Source of the DNA: Deltaproteobacteria bacterium UBA5329 | GTDB lineage: Bacteria > Desulfobacterota > Syntrophorhabdia > Syntrophorhabdales > Syntrophorhabdaceae | Assembly: GCA_002408185.1 (NCBI GenBank) | Contig: DHQV01000082.1 | Coordinates: 1 to 33,217, forward strand | DNA: 33,217 nucleotides | Reading direction: 5' to 3' | Part shown: piece by piece, positions 15,103-22,933 of the stretch | Numbering within the stretch: the first letter of the stretch is position 1 | Layout of the letters: every line of letters starts with the position of its first letter | The notes under the pieces: model-generated | The model's database searches: none | Told to the model about the DNA's origin: nothing | Seen by the model: the letters and a program-made list of their open reading frames with translations, nothing else | Made by a program: the position numbers and the translations under genes

Positions 15103-16142
15103 GATGCAGCGAGATCGAAGACAAGCTGACCACATATCTTGAAAACTTCCTTCAAAAGGAAGAAAGGGCCATGATCAAAAAACACTGTGCCGAGTGCGAT
15201 AATTGCCGACATTCGCTCGAGAGCTTGCAGAAAACGAAAGATATCCTTAAGGGACTCGATGAGATCGAGCCACCGCCATGGCTGGCAGAAACCATAATGG
15301 CGAGGATCTATGCAAAGGAAGAAAAGAAAAGCTGGTTTCAGCGGTTCTTTTTGCCGCTACGTGTAAAGGTGCCTATCCAGGCGCTGGCTATGATCTTTGT
15401 CGCGGTTCTATCGGTATACATCTACAAATCCACGGCCCCCGATATGGAACGTTTGGATAGGCCACAGCATCTGCCCCAGGTTTCCGAGCCTGGCAAAACC
15501 GTCGAGAAAACGCAGACCTCTCAAGAAAAAGATATCGGGCCGGAACCAAAATACAAAGAGAAAAAAGCATCCGCACCGGTTGAAAAAGGACCGGAGGGCC
15601 CGGCACAAGAAATAGGTGAAAGTCCCGTGCCGGGCAGGCAGGATGGCGTACCCGCCATTGAACCCGGGAATGCCGGCATGGCGCCAGTCCCTTCCGAAGA
15701 AGGTATGGCATTCGACCATACCCAGAAGAAAGGATCAGCAATCCCTGCCGCAATGCCTCCATCACCGGCAAAGGTGGAACGATACAAGGTCCGGGAACCG
15801 GAAGTCCGGGAGGAAGTAAAAAGCTCCGGATACCCGATGGCTGCAACGGGCGTGTCGCAGGAAGTGCCGGGTCGCATTACCGCAGCCTCCACAGATCCTG
15901 AAGACGCGGCGCGCAAGGCACGTCGCATAATGATGTCGTTGTCGGCTGAAGAGATCCGGGAGAGAACGGAGAACACTTCCGTGATCATTTCCTGTTCGAT
16001 CGATCCACAATTTATCCCGGAGCTGAAAAATAAAATAGCCGAGGTCGCCCTGGTGGATGAGAGCCGGACGAGGATTGTGACCGGCCTAGACACGCCTCAG
16101 GTTATCGAGATTGTAATTGTGAAACGTCCCGACAGCCCCTGA
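15099..16142 (+). CDS. membrane anti-sigma factor with zinc finger, DUF2275-like
   Basis: A 347-residue protein. The N-terminus (MRCSEIEDKLTTYLE) carries a ZAS zinc site H-x3-C-x2-C (HCAECDNC, about residues 28-36), the domain that holds an ECF sigma factor inactive. One membrane helix follows at about 88-110 (VPIQALAMIFVAVLSVYIY). The outer part is a long Pro/Lys/Glu-rich linker (about 115-250) and a C-terminal folded domain (DPEDAARKARRIMMSLSAEE, and IVTGLDTPQVIEIVIVKR) that resembles DUF2275, known beside zinc-finger anti-sigma domains. It overlaps the sigma gene and probably senses a periplasmic signal for it. Its stop faces the end of a convergent gene 23 bases away. Confidence 0.88.
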   Translation: MRCSEIEDKLTTYLENFLQKEERAMIKKHCAECDNCRHSLESLQKTKDILKGLDEIEPPPWLAETIMARIYAKEEKKSWFQRFFLPLRVKVPIQALAMIFVAVLSVYIYKSTAPDMERLDRPQHLPQVSEPGKTVEKTQTSQEKDIGPEPKYKEKKASAPVEKGPEGPAQEIGESPVPGRQDGVPAIEPGNAGMAPVPSEEGMAFDHTQKKGSAIPAAMPPSPAKVERYKVREPEVREEVKSSGYPMAATGVSQEVPGRITAASTDPEDAARKARRIMMSLSAEEIRERTENTSVIISCSIDPQFIPELKNKIAEVALVDESRTRIVTGLDTPQVIEIVIVKRPDSP

Positions 16143-16165
16143 TGGTGAGGTGTCTCACACTTACG

Positions 16166-16873
16166 TTATCTGCAGCGTTCGTCGTCCGCAACACATTGCC
16201 CGTCACGGCATTTTCCGAGACACATCAGGTCTCCCGAAATAAAGAAACTGCACGAGGTCCTGTCAGGTAGCAGCCCTTTTTCATTTTCACATGCACATGT
16301 CGTGACCGAACGCTCAAGGCAATACCTGCAATAGCTGTTGAAACTCTTCCAGCACGTCTTGTCCCTGGTGCACTGTAATTCCCCCGGTTGGCATCCATCC
16401 ACACTCGCCTGAACAAGTTCAACGACGGGAATGAAATTATAGGTCCAGGGGTGTGTATCTACCAGTTTGCCGCGAAGACGAAATATGCTTTTTTCAGCAA
16501 GATCTACTTGAACACAGTGCTCTGTTCCAAGAACATTTTCGATTCTTACACATTTTACACCTTTCATATCTTTTGGGATTACCATCGTAACCGCCTTACG
16601 ACAATCATCCCGTTTGGAACATTCTGCCGGGACTACCACATCCTTTGCGGCCAGAGTAAATGACCGTGTTATCTCAATATCCTCGGATAAACATACCCCT
16701 TTCGCGGTATATGGGCCTTCGTGGTCCCAGTCAAGAGTGCGCAGGATATTTGTCAATTTGTCGGCGCTGCCCACCTTAAGGACGGACTCGCCGCCTGCGG
16801 CGTGTATCGGGCCAAAATTAGCCAAAAACAGGAGAAGCACGATGCCTGTTATGCAGCAGTAAATTCGCGTCAT
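16166..16873 (-). CDS. exported cysteine-rich protein, unknown function
   Basis: A 235-residue protein with a clear signal peptide (CCITGIVLLLFLANFGPIHAAG). The middle part is beta-rich and contains paired cysteines (PAECSKRDDCRK, VKCVRIENV, EHCVQVDL). The last 75 residues hold most of the cysteines (CQPGELQCTRDKTCW, CRYCLE, CACENEKG, CLGKCRDGQC), likely disulfide-bonded in the periplasm or outside. I recognise no family. The start at 16873 is chosen because GGAGGG lies about seven bases upstream and the signal peptide follows; a longer frame upstream adds AT-rich nonsense. It stands alone, convergent with the anti-sigma gene. Confidence 0.7.
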   Translation of the reverse strand: MTRIYCCITGIVLLLFLANFGPIHAAGGESVLKVGSADKLTNILRTLDWDHEGPYTAKGVCLSEDIEITRSFTLAAKDVVVPAECSKRDDCRKAVTMVIPKDMKGVKCVRIENVLGTEHCVQVDLAEKSIFRLRGKLVDTHPWTYNFIPVVELVQASVDGCQPGELQCTRDKTCWKSFNSYCRYCLERSVTTCACENEKGLLPDRTSCSFFISGDLMCLGKCRDGQCVADDERCR

Positions 16874-17163
16874 ATCATTCCCTCCCGATTTCTCATACAT
16901 TAGCATAATACAAAGCCTGAATAAATTATATAAGTTACAATTATTAATTGAATTATTAATTGTGTTGACTACATGAAAATGAAATTTGTATTGCATATTT
17001 CAGAGTCGGGGGCGATTCCAGAGTTTTTTGGCCAGAACAATTTTACGGAGCAATCCAGAGGCCAATACCCCAAATTTATTTTGCATCGCCAGAGCTTTGT
17101 TATGCAAAAAGAAGACAAGTGCACACGGGATAATAAATATCGCCATACCGGCAAGGCCGAAGA
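16874..17163. other. AT-rich gap with a possible membrane-protein fragment
   Basis: No firm gene is present. On the minus strand an open frame at 17000-17188 reads GFFGLAGMAIFIIPCALVFF and ends KKLWNRPRL, which looks like the end of a membrane protein. It has no usable start codon before its hydrophobic part and continues in a different frame from MLREL just upstream, so it may be a remnant. AT-rich DNA around 16910-16970 probably carries the promoter of the Cys-rich exported protein gene, but I cannot define it. Confidence 0.35.
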
Positions 17164-17602
17164 ACCCAACTCCCTCAGCATAAACCCTTCATCGATTGTG
17201 GAAAAGGTCAGATCCCGAATCCCATCCAGGTCAGATATGATAAAAAAGAAAAGATAGATGAGATCTATCGCAACTGGTCGCAATCGACACATCATGCTCC
17301 CGATGAGAAATATGATCAGATCTTGTTTCTATTTTATGATCTTTATAAACCGAGGATATTGGCTATTGCAAAAAAACTATCGCAATTTGAGCCCTGTTTC
17401 CGATGACGATGACCTCCTGCAGATCGGGTTTCTCAGGACATTTCAAGCACTGGTAAAATACGACCATGCAGAACATATCGCCATGAAATTTTCCACATCT
17501 CTCGAATGGTCTATACGGAATGTTTTTCAGCGCGTAATTGGTTACAGTGACAAATTCGTCGAGATCTACAACAGGAACGGCCAGCTCTATCTCACTTTAT
17601 CT
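17164..17602 (+). pseudogene. decayed sigma-70-like gene (region 2)
   Basis: Two plus-strand frames together encode a sigma-70 region-2-like protein. The first (about 17164-17397) reads CGKGQIPNPIQVRYD, KIDEIYRNWSQ and LYKPRILAIAKKLSQFEP, then meets TGA. The second (about 17390-17602) reads DDDDLLQIGFLRTFQALVKY, KFSTSLEWSIRNVFQRVIGY and SDKFVEIYNRNGQ. The pattern DLLQxGFLxxFxAxxKYD followed by KFSTxxxWxIRN is the region 2 core helix pair. A frameshift near 17390-17400 separates the halves, no start codon with a ribosome site is visible, and region 4 is missing, because the end runs into the convergent TVP38-type gene. It resembles phage-type sigma factors, so it may be a prophage remnant. Confidence 0.6.
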
Positions 17603-18348
17603 GACCGAATAAAGGAAACTATCGTGTGGATCATATGGATAAAGAATTTTAACAAGGTGTTTCGAGAAATGTAGAGGATAAAAGTCAATACAACGCTTAT
17701 CGAAAAAAGTATAAAAAAGAACCTGTATTGTTCCGTATGAACCGCGGTCCCCTGCATCGTGAGCATCAGTGTCCCGGGAAGCCTTGCAAATATATTGACA
17801 AGAAGGAAATCGACGATCCGCATGTGGGTTAAGCCCAGAAGATAACACAGGGAATCTTTCGGAAAACCAGGAATAAGGAAAAGAATGAATGAGACATTAA
17901 CACCTTTATGCCGTATAAAATGATCGAATCGATCGATGTAATCTTTTTTTACGACCTTCTCGACAAAACGCAATCCCAGAGACCGTGATATTCCGAATGC
18001 ACATAGTGATCCAAGTACCAGTCCGGCCGTTGAATATAGGGTGCCGAGCACATTGCCGAAGATGAGACCTCCGACAAACCCGGTTATTTCACCCGGCACA
18101 GGTGCAAAGACGACCTGCAGAGCCTGGATCAATATGAAGACGATTGCGGCGAAATGTCCGAATGAAAGAATGAAGAGCCGTAATTTTTTATAGTCAAGAA
18201 AGAATCGGTAATACGCAAAAATTTCCCTCCACGCCCCTAGCTGATATGAATAAAAAATAAGGAACACAAGTAAAAAGACGAGCAAGACAAGGATCACACG
18301 CAGGAGATAAGAGATCTTTTTCGAGTGGATTATTTTCTTTCTGATCAA
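17587..18348 (-). CDS. TVP38/TMEM64 (DedA-superfamily) membrane protein
   Basis: A 253-residue inner-membrane protein with about six hydrophobic segments. The conserved core reads VVFAPVPGEITGFVGGLIFG, then GSLCAFGISRSLG, followed by the FLIPGFPKDSLCYLLGLTHM stretch, characteristic of the SNARE-associated/TVP38 family. Members are thought to act in lipid or small-molecule transport across membranes; the substrate here is unknown. The start is a TTG that overlaps the stop of the upstream PilB-like gene, so the two are translationally coupled. No functional link between them is obvious. The 3' end overlaps the decayed sigma-like frame on the other strand. Confidence 0.85.
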   Translation of the reverse strand: MIRKKIIHSKKISYLLRVILVLLVFLLVFLIFYSYQLGAWREIFAYYRFFLDYKKLRLFILSFGHFAAIVFILIQALQVVFAPVPGEITGFVGGLIFGNVLGTLYSTAGLVLGSLCAFGISRSLGLRFVEKVVKKDYIDRFDHFIRHKGVNVSFILFLIPGFPKDSLCYLLGLTHMRIVDFLLVNIFARLPGTLMLTMQGTAVHTEQYRFFFILFSISVVLTFILYISRNTLLKFFIHMIHTIVSFIRSDKVR

Positions 18349-20360
18349 TTCTGGACCGCGACTGTCCGCAGAACTTCGTCGACCGTGGTAAGCCCTTCTT
18401 TAAGAAGGATCAGGCAGTAGTCTTTAAGGGACTTCATTCCATTCCTGATAGCCGCGTCACGGATGGCCATTGTGTCTGCGCCTTCCGCGACAAGATGCCT
18501 GAGTTCCTCATTAATAACAAGAACCTCATACACGCCCACCCTTCCCTTATAACCGGTTCCTAAGCAGACATCACATCCCCTTCCTTTATGTAATTCAATG
18601 TCTTCATCTAAATCCAGATATTTCAGGATCGTAGAATCGGGTTTGTATGACTCCTTGCATTTTCCGCAAATTCTCCGGACAAGACGCTGTGCAACGACGC
18701 CGATAGCGGAGGTGGAGATGAGAAAAGGCTCGATACCCATCTCGGACAAGCGCATGAATGTACTAGGTGCATCGTTGGCATGAAGGGTCGTAAAAACAAG
18801 GTGCCCGGTGAGGGCCGCTTCGACGGCGATCTTGGCGGTTTCCGTGTCACGTGTCTCCCCAACCAGTATGATATCCGGGTCCTGCCTCAAAAAAGCCCTG
18901 AGCACGCGTGCAAAATCGAGCCCGATATCGGGATTCACCTGAACCTGGTTCACTCCTTCAAGATCGTATTCCACGGGGTCTTCAACTGTGGAAATGTTGA
19001 CGCCGATATCATTGATCTCGGCGAGGGAGCTATACAGGGTCGTACTCTTGCCGGACCCGGTCGGGCCGGTAACATAAATGATCCCATATGGCTTTTTGAT
19101 CATATCGCGGACAAGATCGAGGATGGGCCCATGTGAGATCAATTTATCAAGTCCCATCATCGTATTTGTCTTGTCCAAGATCCTTGTACAGATCTTTTCC
19201 CCGAATTTTGTAGGTACTGTCGATACGCGAAAGTCAACCGATTTGCTGCCGAGTTTGATTGTGATCCGGCCGTCCTGGGGAAGCCGGCGCTCGGTTATGT
19301 CCAGCTTCGATATGATCTTCACTCTGCTGACAAGCGGCAGTTGCACCTTTTTGGGCAGTACCATCTCTTCGCGCAAAACACCGTCTATACGGTACCTGAC
19401 ACGCAATCCTTTCTCCATGGGCTCGAGATGGATATCGCTGGCCCCTTTTTTCAAGGCCATCGCGATAATATTGTTTGTGAGACGTATTATCGGGGCCCCT
19501 TCAGCTTCGCGTGCTAGATCTGTAATGCCTGCATCATCGACGTTCCCATCGTCAAATTCAGCCTCTTTCATGAAATCGGACTGTATATGGTCCATTGAAT
19601 CAAGAAAATCATCGAGGTTCACTTCGGGGCTTTCTTCTACAAGAGGTTTGATTACACTCTTGTATTCACCGTCCATGAAATTCTTGAAGTCCTGCTCTGT
19701 CGCGATAACCAGATCGAGAGGGACCTTTTTCTTGAATTTGGCCGTTATCAGTCGCGCCGCTTCATCGAGCGCCATAAGATCGTGCGGGTTCACCATGACA
19801 AGGGTCAAGTTCCCGTTGCCATACGATGTGGCAAGCATCCTGTATTTCAGTGCAACCTGTTCCGGTATTACGGTAACAAAATCCGGATCGATAGTGAGAT
19901 CTTGCAAGGATGCAAAACCCATCGACTTCTGGGTGTTCATCTCTTCGATCCGTTCTGCAACGATCTTATTTATTGAAATAGAAATGCCGGGATGCTCCAG
20001 GAGGAGGTCATCAAAATCCCGCTTTTCGAGAACAAATAATTCGGTTGCGGCGACTGCGATAACCGTGGCTGAACGCGGTTTGCCTGTCAGAAGGGCCATC
20101 TCGCCAAAACATGCGCCCGTTCCGAGTGTCGCTATAGTGAGGTCAATCCCCAGGTTCGGCTCCTTCTTCTTAACTTCAACCTGTCCATTCTTTATAATGA
20201 ACATGGCATCTCCCCACGCACCTTCGCGCACAATGGCGGTATTCGCGGGATAGACCCGCTCCCTAAGTTTAGTGGAAAGTTGTTCCAGTTCGCCATCGTC
20301 AAGCGCTCGAAACAGGTCCGTGTTCTTGAGAGACAAAACTCTATCTATTACCGTACTCAT
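18345..20360 (-). CDS. PilB/GspE-type secretion ATPase with N-terminal cyclic-nucleotide domain
   Basis: A 671-residue fusion. Residues about 12-125 form a cNMP-binding domain with the phosphate-binding cassette FGEMALLTGKPRSAT (85-99). Next is a GspE N-terminal (MshEN-type) domain around 145-240, then an acidic linker. The ATPase follows: Walker A GPTGSGKST at 432-440, Asp box TVEDPVEYDLEGVNQ, Walker B-like DPDIILVGE, and a His box (TLHAND). A zinc motif CGKC with CDVC lies near 563-600. It should power assembly of a type IV pilus or type II secretion pseudopilus, with activity possibly set by a cyclic nucleotide. No other pilus gene is nearby, so it is an orphan. No good ribosome site is visible before the ATG. 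Confidence 0.92.
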   Translation of the reverse strand: MSTVIDRVLSLKNTDLFRALDDGELEQLSTKLRERVYPANTAIVREGAWGDAMFIIKNGQVEVKKKEPNLGIDLTIATLGTGACFGEMALLTGKPRSATVIAVAATELFVLEKRDFDDLLLEHPGISISINKIVAERIEEMNTQKSMGFASLQDLTIDPDFVTVIPEQVALKYRMLATSYGNGNLTLVMVNPHDLMALDEAARLITAKFKKKVPLDLVIATEQDFKNFMDGEYKSVIKPLVEESPEVNLDDFLDSMDHIQSDFMKEAEFDDGNVDDAGITDLAREAEGAPIIRLTNNIIAMALKKGASDIHLEPMEKGLRVRYRIDGVLREEMVLPKKVQLPLVSRVKIISKLDITERRLPQDGRITIKLGSKSVDFRVSTVPTKFGEKICTRILDKTNTMMGLDKLISHGPILDLVRDMIKKPYGIIYVTGPTGSGKSTTLYSSLAEINDIGVNISTVEDPVEYDLEGVNQVQVNPDIGLDFARVLRAFLRQDPDIILVGETRDTETAKIAVEAALTGHLVFTTLHANDAPSTFMRLSEMGIEPFLISTSAIGVVAQRLVRRICGKCKESYKPDSTILKYLDLDEDIELHKGRGCDVCLGTGYKGRVGVYEVLVINEELRHLVAEGADTMAIRDAAIRNGMKSLKDYCLILLKEGLTTVDEVLRTVAVQN

Positions 20361-20528
20361 GACGATACCTTCCGGGGCTTAGAAGAATGATCTTGCATCC
20401 GGCGTTTAACCCTCACCCGGTACTCTAAACGAGACCGACCTTAAAGAGATATGTCTCGTGGAAATTATAAAGAATAAAATCCAAAATAGTAAGATATTTT
20501 TCCCGCCGCTGGTGGTTAAGAAATATTT

Positions 20529-21746
20529 CTATTGATGCATGAGATTTTTCGTTCGCGACGTCAGCGCCTTTATTGCGTCCTTAAGCCCGTCTATGGTGAG
20601 CTCATACATCGGGAAGATCTTACCGATCGTATCGACGGTATAGTGGCCCCAGAAATTCTTGTGAGTCGGATTAAGCCATACTGAATGTGGAAAATGACCG
20701 CGGATCCGGGAGAGCCATTCGAGACCGGGCCTATCGTTTGTTGAAAAATAATCGATGCACCCATTGACATCGAAAAGCTCGGAATAGGCCATCCTGGCAT
20801 CGCCCACAAGTATCAGTTTATAACTCTTATTGAACAGCGAAAAGAGCTTTTCCGTCGGGACATTTTTATAATTGGCCATATCCTCGTAAATGTCCTGATA
20901 GATGCAATTGTGAAAGAAGTAGTAGCGGAATTCCTTAAAATGGTTCGCCTGGGTTGCCGCTGAAAAAAGCTTCTCGCATAATTCTGTATAAGGCAGCATC
21001 GAACCACCTGTATCCATCAGAAGAATTATCCGCACCGAATTTTCACGCGAACGGTTAAACACGAGTTCTATCTCGCCGCCTTCCTTTGCCGTTTTATCGA
21101 TGGTCTCTTCGATATCAAGTTCTTCCGCGGCCCCTTCACGCTTCAACTCGCGCAGTTTCTTGAGCGCCATTTTGGTTTGTCTGACATCAAGAATGATATC
21201 ATTCCGGTAATTCCGGTACCGCCTTTCCGCCGCAACCTTCGATGCTGACTGCATCCATGATTCTCCGCCGGCCCTGATGCCGCCGGGGTGATAGCCGTAA
21301 GCTCCGAACGGTGAATATCCACCCGTTCCGACCCATTTATGCCCGCCATCATGGCGTTCTTTCTGTTCCTTCAACCGCTCGCGGAACTGACGCATCATTT
21401 CTTCGAGATCATGCGTCCGTTTGAATTCCTCGAGCTGTTTTTGGAATTCCATCAGTTCTTCAGGTGTCATCTTCGGCAGACGATTGAGCGGATTTTCTAG
21501 CCAACCGAGAACCTTGTCGAGCTCGATATCTTGCGTTGCGATCCCGCCAAAATATTCGTTAAAAGCAAGATCATAGGCATCAAAATATGCTTCGCTCTTA
21601 ACGAGAAATGCCCTGCCGATGTGATAAAGATGATTGAGGCTAGACTGGAAATGTCCTTTATAGAGTGCCTCTATAAAGGACATGAATTCCTTGATCGATA
21701 CCGGAACCCCTTTCCTTCTTAAAATATAAAAGAAATCTACAAACAT
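20529..21746 (-). CDS. CoxE-like von Willebrand A domain protein
   Basis: A 405-residue cytosolic protein. The N-terminal half is helical and charged (FVDFFYILRRKGVPVSIKEF, EFQKQLEEFKRTHDLEEMM) with a Gly/Tyr-rich stretch near 150-165. The C-terminal half is a VWA domain with a modified metal site, DTGGSM in place of DxSxS, as usual in CoxE-type proteins, followed by YYFFHNCIYQDIY and LILVGDARM. It partners with the MoxR ATPase encoded four bases upstream; such pairs load metals or remodel protein complexes. The start at 21746 is preferred because AAGG lies seven bases before it; a longer frame overlaps the end of the ATPase gene. The target complex is not identified. Confidence 0.88.
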   Translation of the reverse strand: MFVDFFYILRRKGVPVSIKEFMSFIEALYKGHFQSSLNHLYHIGRAFLVKSEAYFDAYDLAFNEYFGGIATQDIELDKVLGWLENPLNRLPKMTPEELMEFQKQLEEFKRTHDLEEMMRQFRERLKEQKERHDGGHKWVGTGGYSPFGAYGYHPGGIRAGGESWMQSASKVAAERRYRNYRNDIILDVRQTKMALKKLRELKREGAAEELDIEETIDKTAKEGGEIELVFNRSRENSVRIILLMDTGGSMLPYTELCEKLFSAATQANHFKEFRYYFFHNCIYQDIYEDMANYKNVPTEKLFSLFNKSYKLILVGDARMAYSELFDVNGCIDYFSTNDRPGLEWLSRIRGHFPHSVWLNPTHKNFWGHYTVDTIGKIFPMYELTIDGLKDAIKALTSRTKNLMHQ

Positions 21747-21750
21747 TCTG

Positions 21751-22602
21751 TTACCTTCTCTTGAAGCCGAAGCCGCCCTGGTTGGTTGAAAGCCGGATGA
21801 ACCTGTCCGTATCCTGCTCATTTTTCAGGAGCGTTCCCAGGAACGGGATCTCGTTATTTATCTTATCGATCTTCACACCGCCCAAGGAAAGCGCTTTGAT
21901 CCAGTCAAGCAATTCACTCGTGGATGGTCTCTTCTTCAGGCCGTCCATTTCTCTAATCCAGTAAAATTTCTTCAGGGCTTCCCGGATAAGCTTGTCTTCT
22001 ATGTCCGGGTAATGGACCTTTATGATCCGCTCCATCATTTCACCGTCCGGAAACTCGATATAATAGAAGAGGCAACGTCTCAAGAAGGCATCCGGCAGTT
22101 CTTTCTCTGAATTGCTTGTGATGATAACGATCGGCCTGTATTTCGCCGTGACCTCCTCATCCAGTTCATTGATATGGAATGTCATTTCATCGAGTTCATT
22201 GAGAAGGTCGTTGGGAAATTCGATGTCGGCTTTATCGATCTCGTCAATAAGCAGGATCACCTGCTCATCCGAATTAAATGCCTGGCCGAGCTTTCCCATT
22301 TTTATATACTGCCTGATGTCGCTGATATCCTTGTCCTTGAAGCGCGCATCGTTAAGCCTCTGCACGGTATCATACACGTAAAGGCCATCGCGGGCCTTTG
22401 TTGTAGACTTGATATTCCAAATATAAAGCTTCTTATTGAGTGCCCGGGCTATGCTGTGGGCGAGAAGCGTCTTCCCTGTTCCCGGTTCTCCTTTGACAAC
22501 AAGCGGCTTTTGCAGAACCACGGCCACATTTACGATCTCCATAAGAGCTTTCGACGCTATGTAATCTTCGCTGCCGTGATATCCCTGATTCGTGCCTGAC
22601 AT
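21751..22602 (-). CDS. MoxR-family AAA+ ATPase
   Basis: A 283-residue ATPase with Walker A GEPGTGKTLL near residue 43, Walker B VILLIDEIDKAD near 120, a sensor 1 segment (IVIITSNSEKELPDAFLRRC, the last residues being the arginine finger region) and a C-terminal lid with RPSTSELLDWIKAL. It belongs to the MoxR/CbbQ type that works with a VWA partner as a chaperone for enzyme maturation. The start is fixed by AAGGAGG six bases upstream of the ATG at 22602. A perfect consensus sigma-70 promoter lies about 30 bases further upstream, so the pair is probably well expressed. Confidence 0.92.
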   Translation of the reverse strand: MSGTNQGYHGSEDYIASKALMEIVNVAVVLQKPLVVKGEPGTGKTLLAHSIARALNKKLYIWNIKSTTKARDGLYVYDTVQRLNDARFKDKDISDIRQYIKMGKLGQAFNSDEQVILLIDEIDKADIEFPNDLLNELDEMTFHINELDEEVTAKYRPIVIITSNSEKELPDAFLRRCLFYYIEFPDGEMMERIIKVHYPDIEDKLIREALKKFYWIREMDGLKKRPSTSELLDWIKALSLGGVKIDKINNEIPFLGTLLKNEQDTDRFIRLSTNQGGFGFKRR

Positions 22603-22639
22603 AGTATTGCCTCCTTGCAAAAGTCAAAAAATCCGCTAT

Positions 22640-22668
22640 ATTATAAGTGTAAAAGCCTGCCATGTCAA
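22640..22668 (-). promoter_or_regulatory. perfect consensus sigma-70 promoter of the MoxR/VWA operon
   Basis: On the minus strand TTGACA (22668-22663), a 17-base spacer and TATAAT (22645-22640) match the consensus at all twelve positions. Predicted transcription starts near 22633, about 30 bases before the MoxR ATG. It diverges from the plus-strand promoter at 22734. Confidence 0.8.
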
Positions 22669-22733
22669 TGTATATGCCGTAACAGGCGCCGACAGTCCGA
22701 CCGTACATGTTCCGCAAAAACGTGATCTTTCGC

Positions 22734-22762
22734 TTGACAAAAAATTTGCTTTGCTTTTTAAT
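22734..22762 (+). promoter_or_regulatory. sigma-70 promoter of the aminotransferase leader
   Basis: TTGACA at 22734-22739, a 17-base spacer and TTTAAT at 22757-22762 (one mismatch to TATAAT). Transcription would start near 22769, only a few bases before the leader-peptide ATG at 22772. Confidence 0.75.
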
Positions 22763-22771
22763 GTTGGCATA

Positions 22772-22843
22772 ATGTGGATGTTCTCTTTTTTCTTTAGCTT
22801 TTTCTTCTTTAGGAACTTGCACCCGGGCATAACTTTGCGCTGA
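22772..22843 (+). CDS. phenylalanine-rich attenuator leader peptide
   Basis: A 23-codon frame starting Met-Trp-Met and containing FSFFFSFFFF at residues 4-13, that is eight Phe codons among ten, then RNLHPGITLR and TGA at 22841-22843. This is the classic design of amino-acid attenuator leaders; the E. coli pheA and pheST leaders are similarly Phe-rich. It would not be a functional protein but a sensor of charged tRNA-Phe. The ATG is within a few bases of the predicted transcript start, so translation may begin with little 5' UTR, or at the second ATG (22778). A perfect terminator stem begins four bases after the stop codon. Confidence 0.8.
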   Translation: MWMFSFFFSFFFFRNLHPGITLR

Positions 22844-22864
22844 CGCAAAGGGCCATGGGTGCAA
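22817..22864 (+). promoter_or_regulatory. candidate antiterminator structure
   Basis: TTGCACCC at 22817-22824 is complementary to GGGTGCAA at 22857-22864, with a further G-U pair possible (22825 with 22856). It encloses a seven-pair hairpin (CTTTGCG 22833-22839, loop CTGA, CGCAAAG 22844-22850). This structure uses the last bases of the 5' arm and part of the loop of terminator 1, so the two are mutually exclusive. A ribosome stalled on the Phe codons (22781-22810) would leave it free to form; one that reaches the stop codon would block it. Confidence 0.65.
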
Positions 22865-22884
22865 AGACCCATGGCCCTTTTTTT
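22847..22884 (+). terminator. intrinsic terminator 1 (attenuator)
   Basis: AAAGGGCCATGGGT at 22847-22860 and ACCCATGGCCCTTT at 22867-22880 form a perfect 14-pair stem with a six-base loop, ending in a run of seven T. It lies between the leader peptide and the first aminotransferase gene, in the orientation of that gene, so it must be read through for expression. Confidence 0.9.
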
Positions 22885-22886
22885 AC

Positions 22887-22917
22887 GCCATGGGCCAGAC
22901 ACACCCATGGCTTTTTT
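22887..22917 (+). terminator. intrinsic terminator 2 in tandem
   Basis: GCCATGGG at 22887-22894 and CCCATGGC at 22904-22911 form an eight-pair stem followed by six T. It shares the CCATGGG core with terminator 1, so arms of the two can also pair with each other (22868-22875 with 22887-22894), giving an alternative fold. It ends 16 bases before the aminotransferase start. Confidence 0.75.
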
Positions 22918-22933
22918 ATTGAAAGGAGAGCCG

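Noticed and set aside
19078..20253. A 391-codon plus-strand frame inside the PilB-like gene
   Set aside because: It is the Ser/Arg-rich antisense shadow of a gene with all ATPase motifs.
22592..22771. A longer frame (83 residues) that includes the Phe-rich leader
   Set aside because: It starts before the predicted promoter and runs antisense through the MoxR promoter, so it cannot be on the same transcript.
22772..22843. A tryptophan or methionine attenuator
   Set aside because: There is only one Trp and two Met codons; the clustered codons are Phe.
22859..22933. An upstream extension of the first aminotransferase gene, in frame through the hairpins
   Set aside because: It would encode both terminator stems and lacks a ribosome site; the ATG at 22934 has AAGGAGAG and matches the family start.
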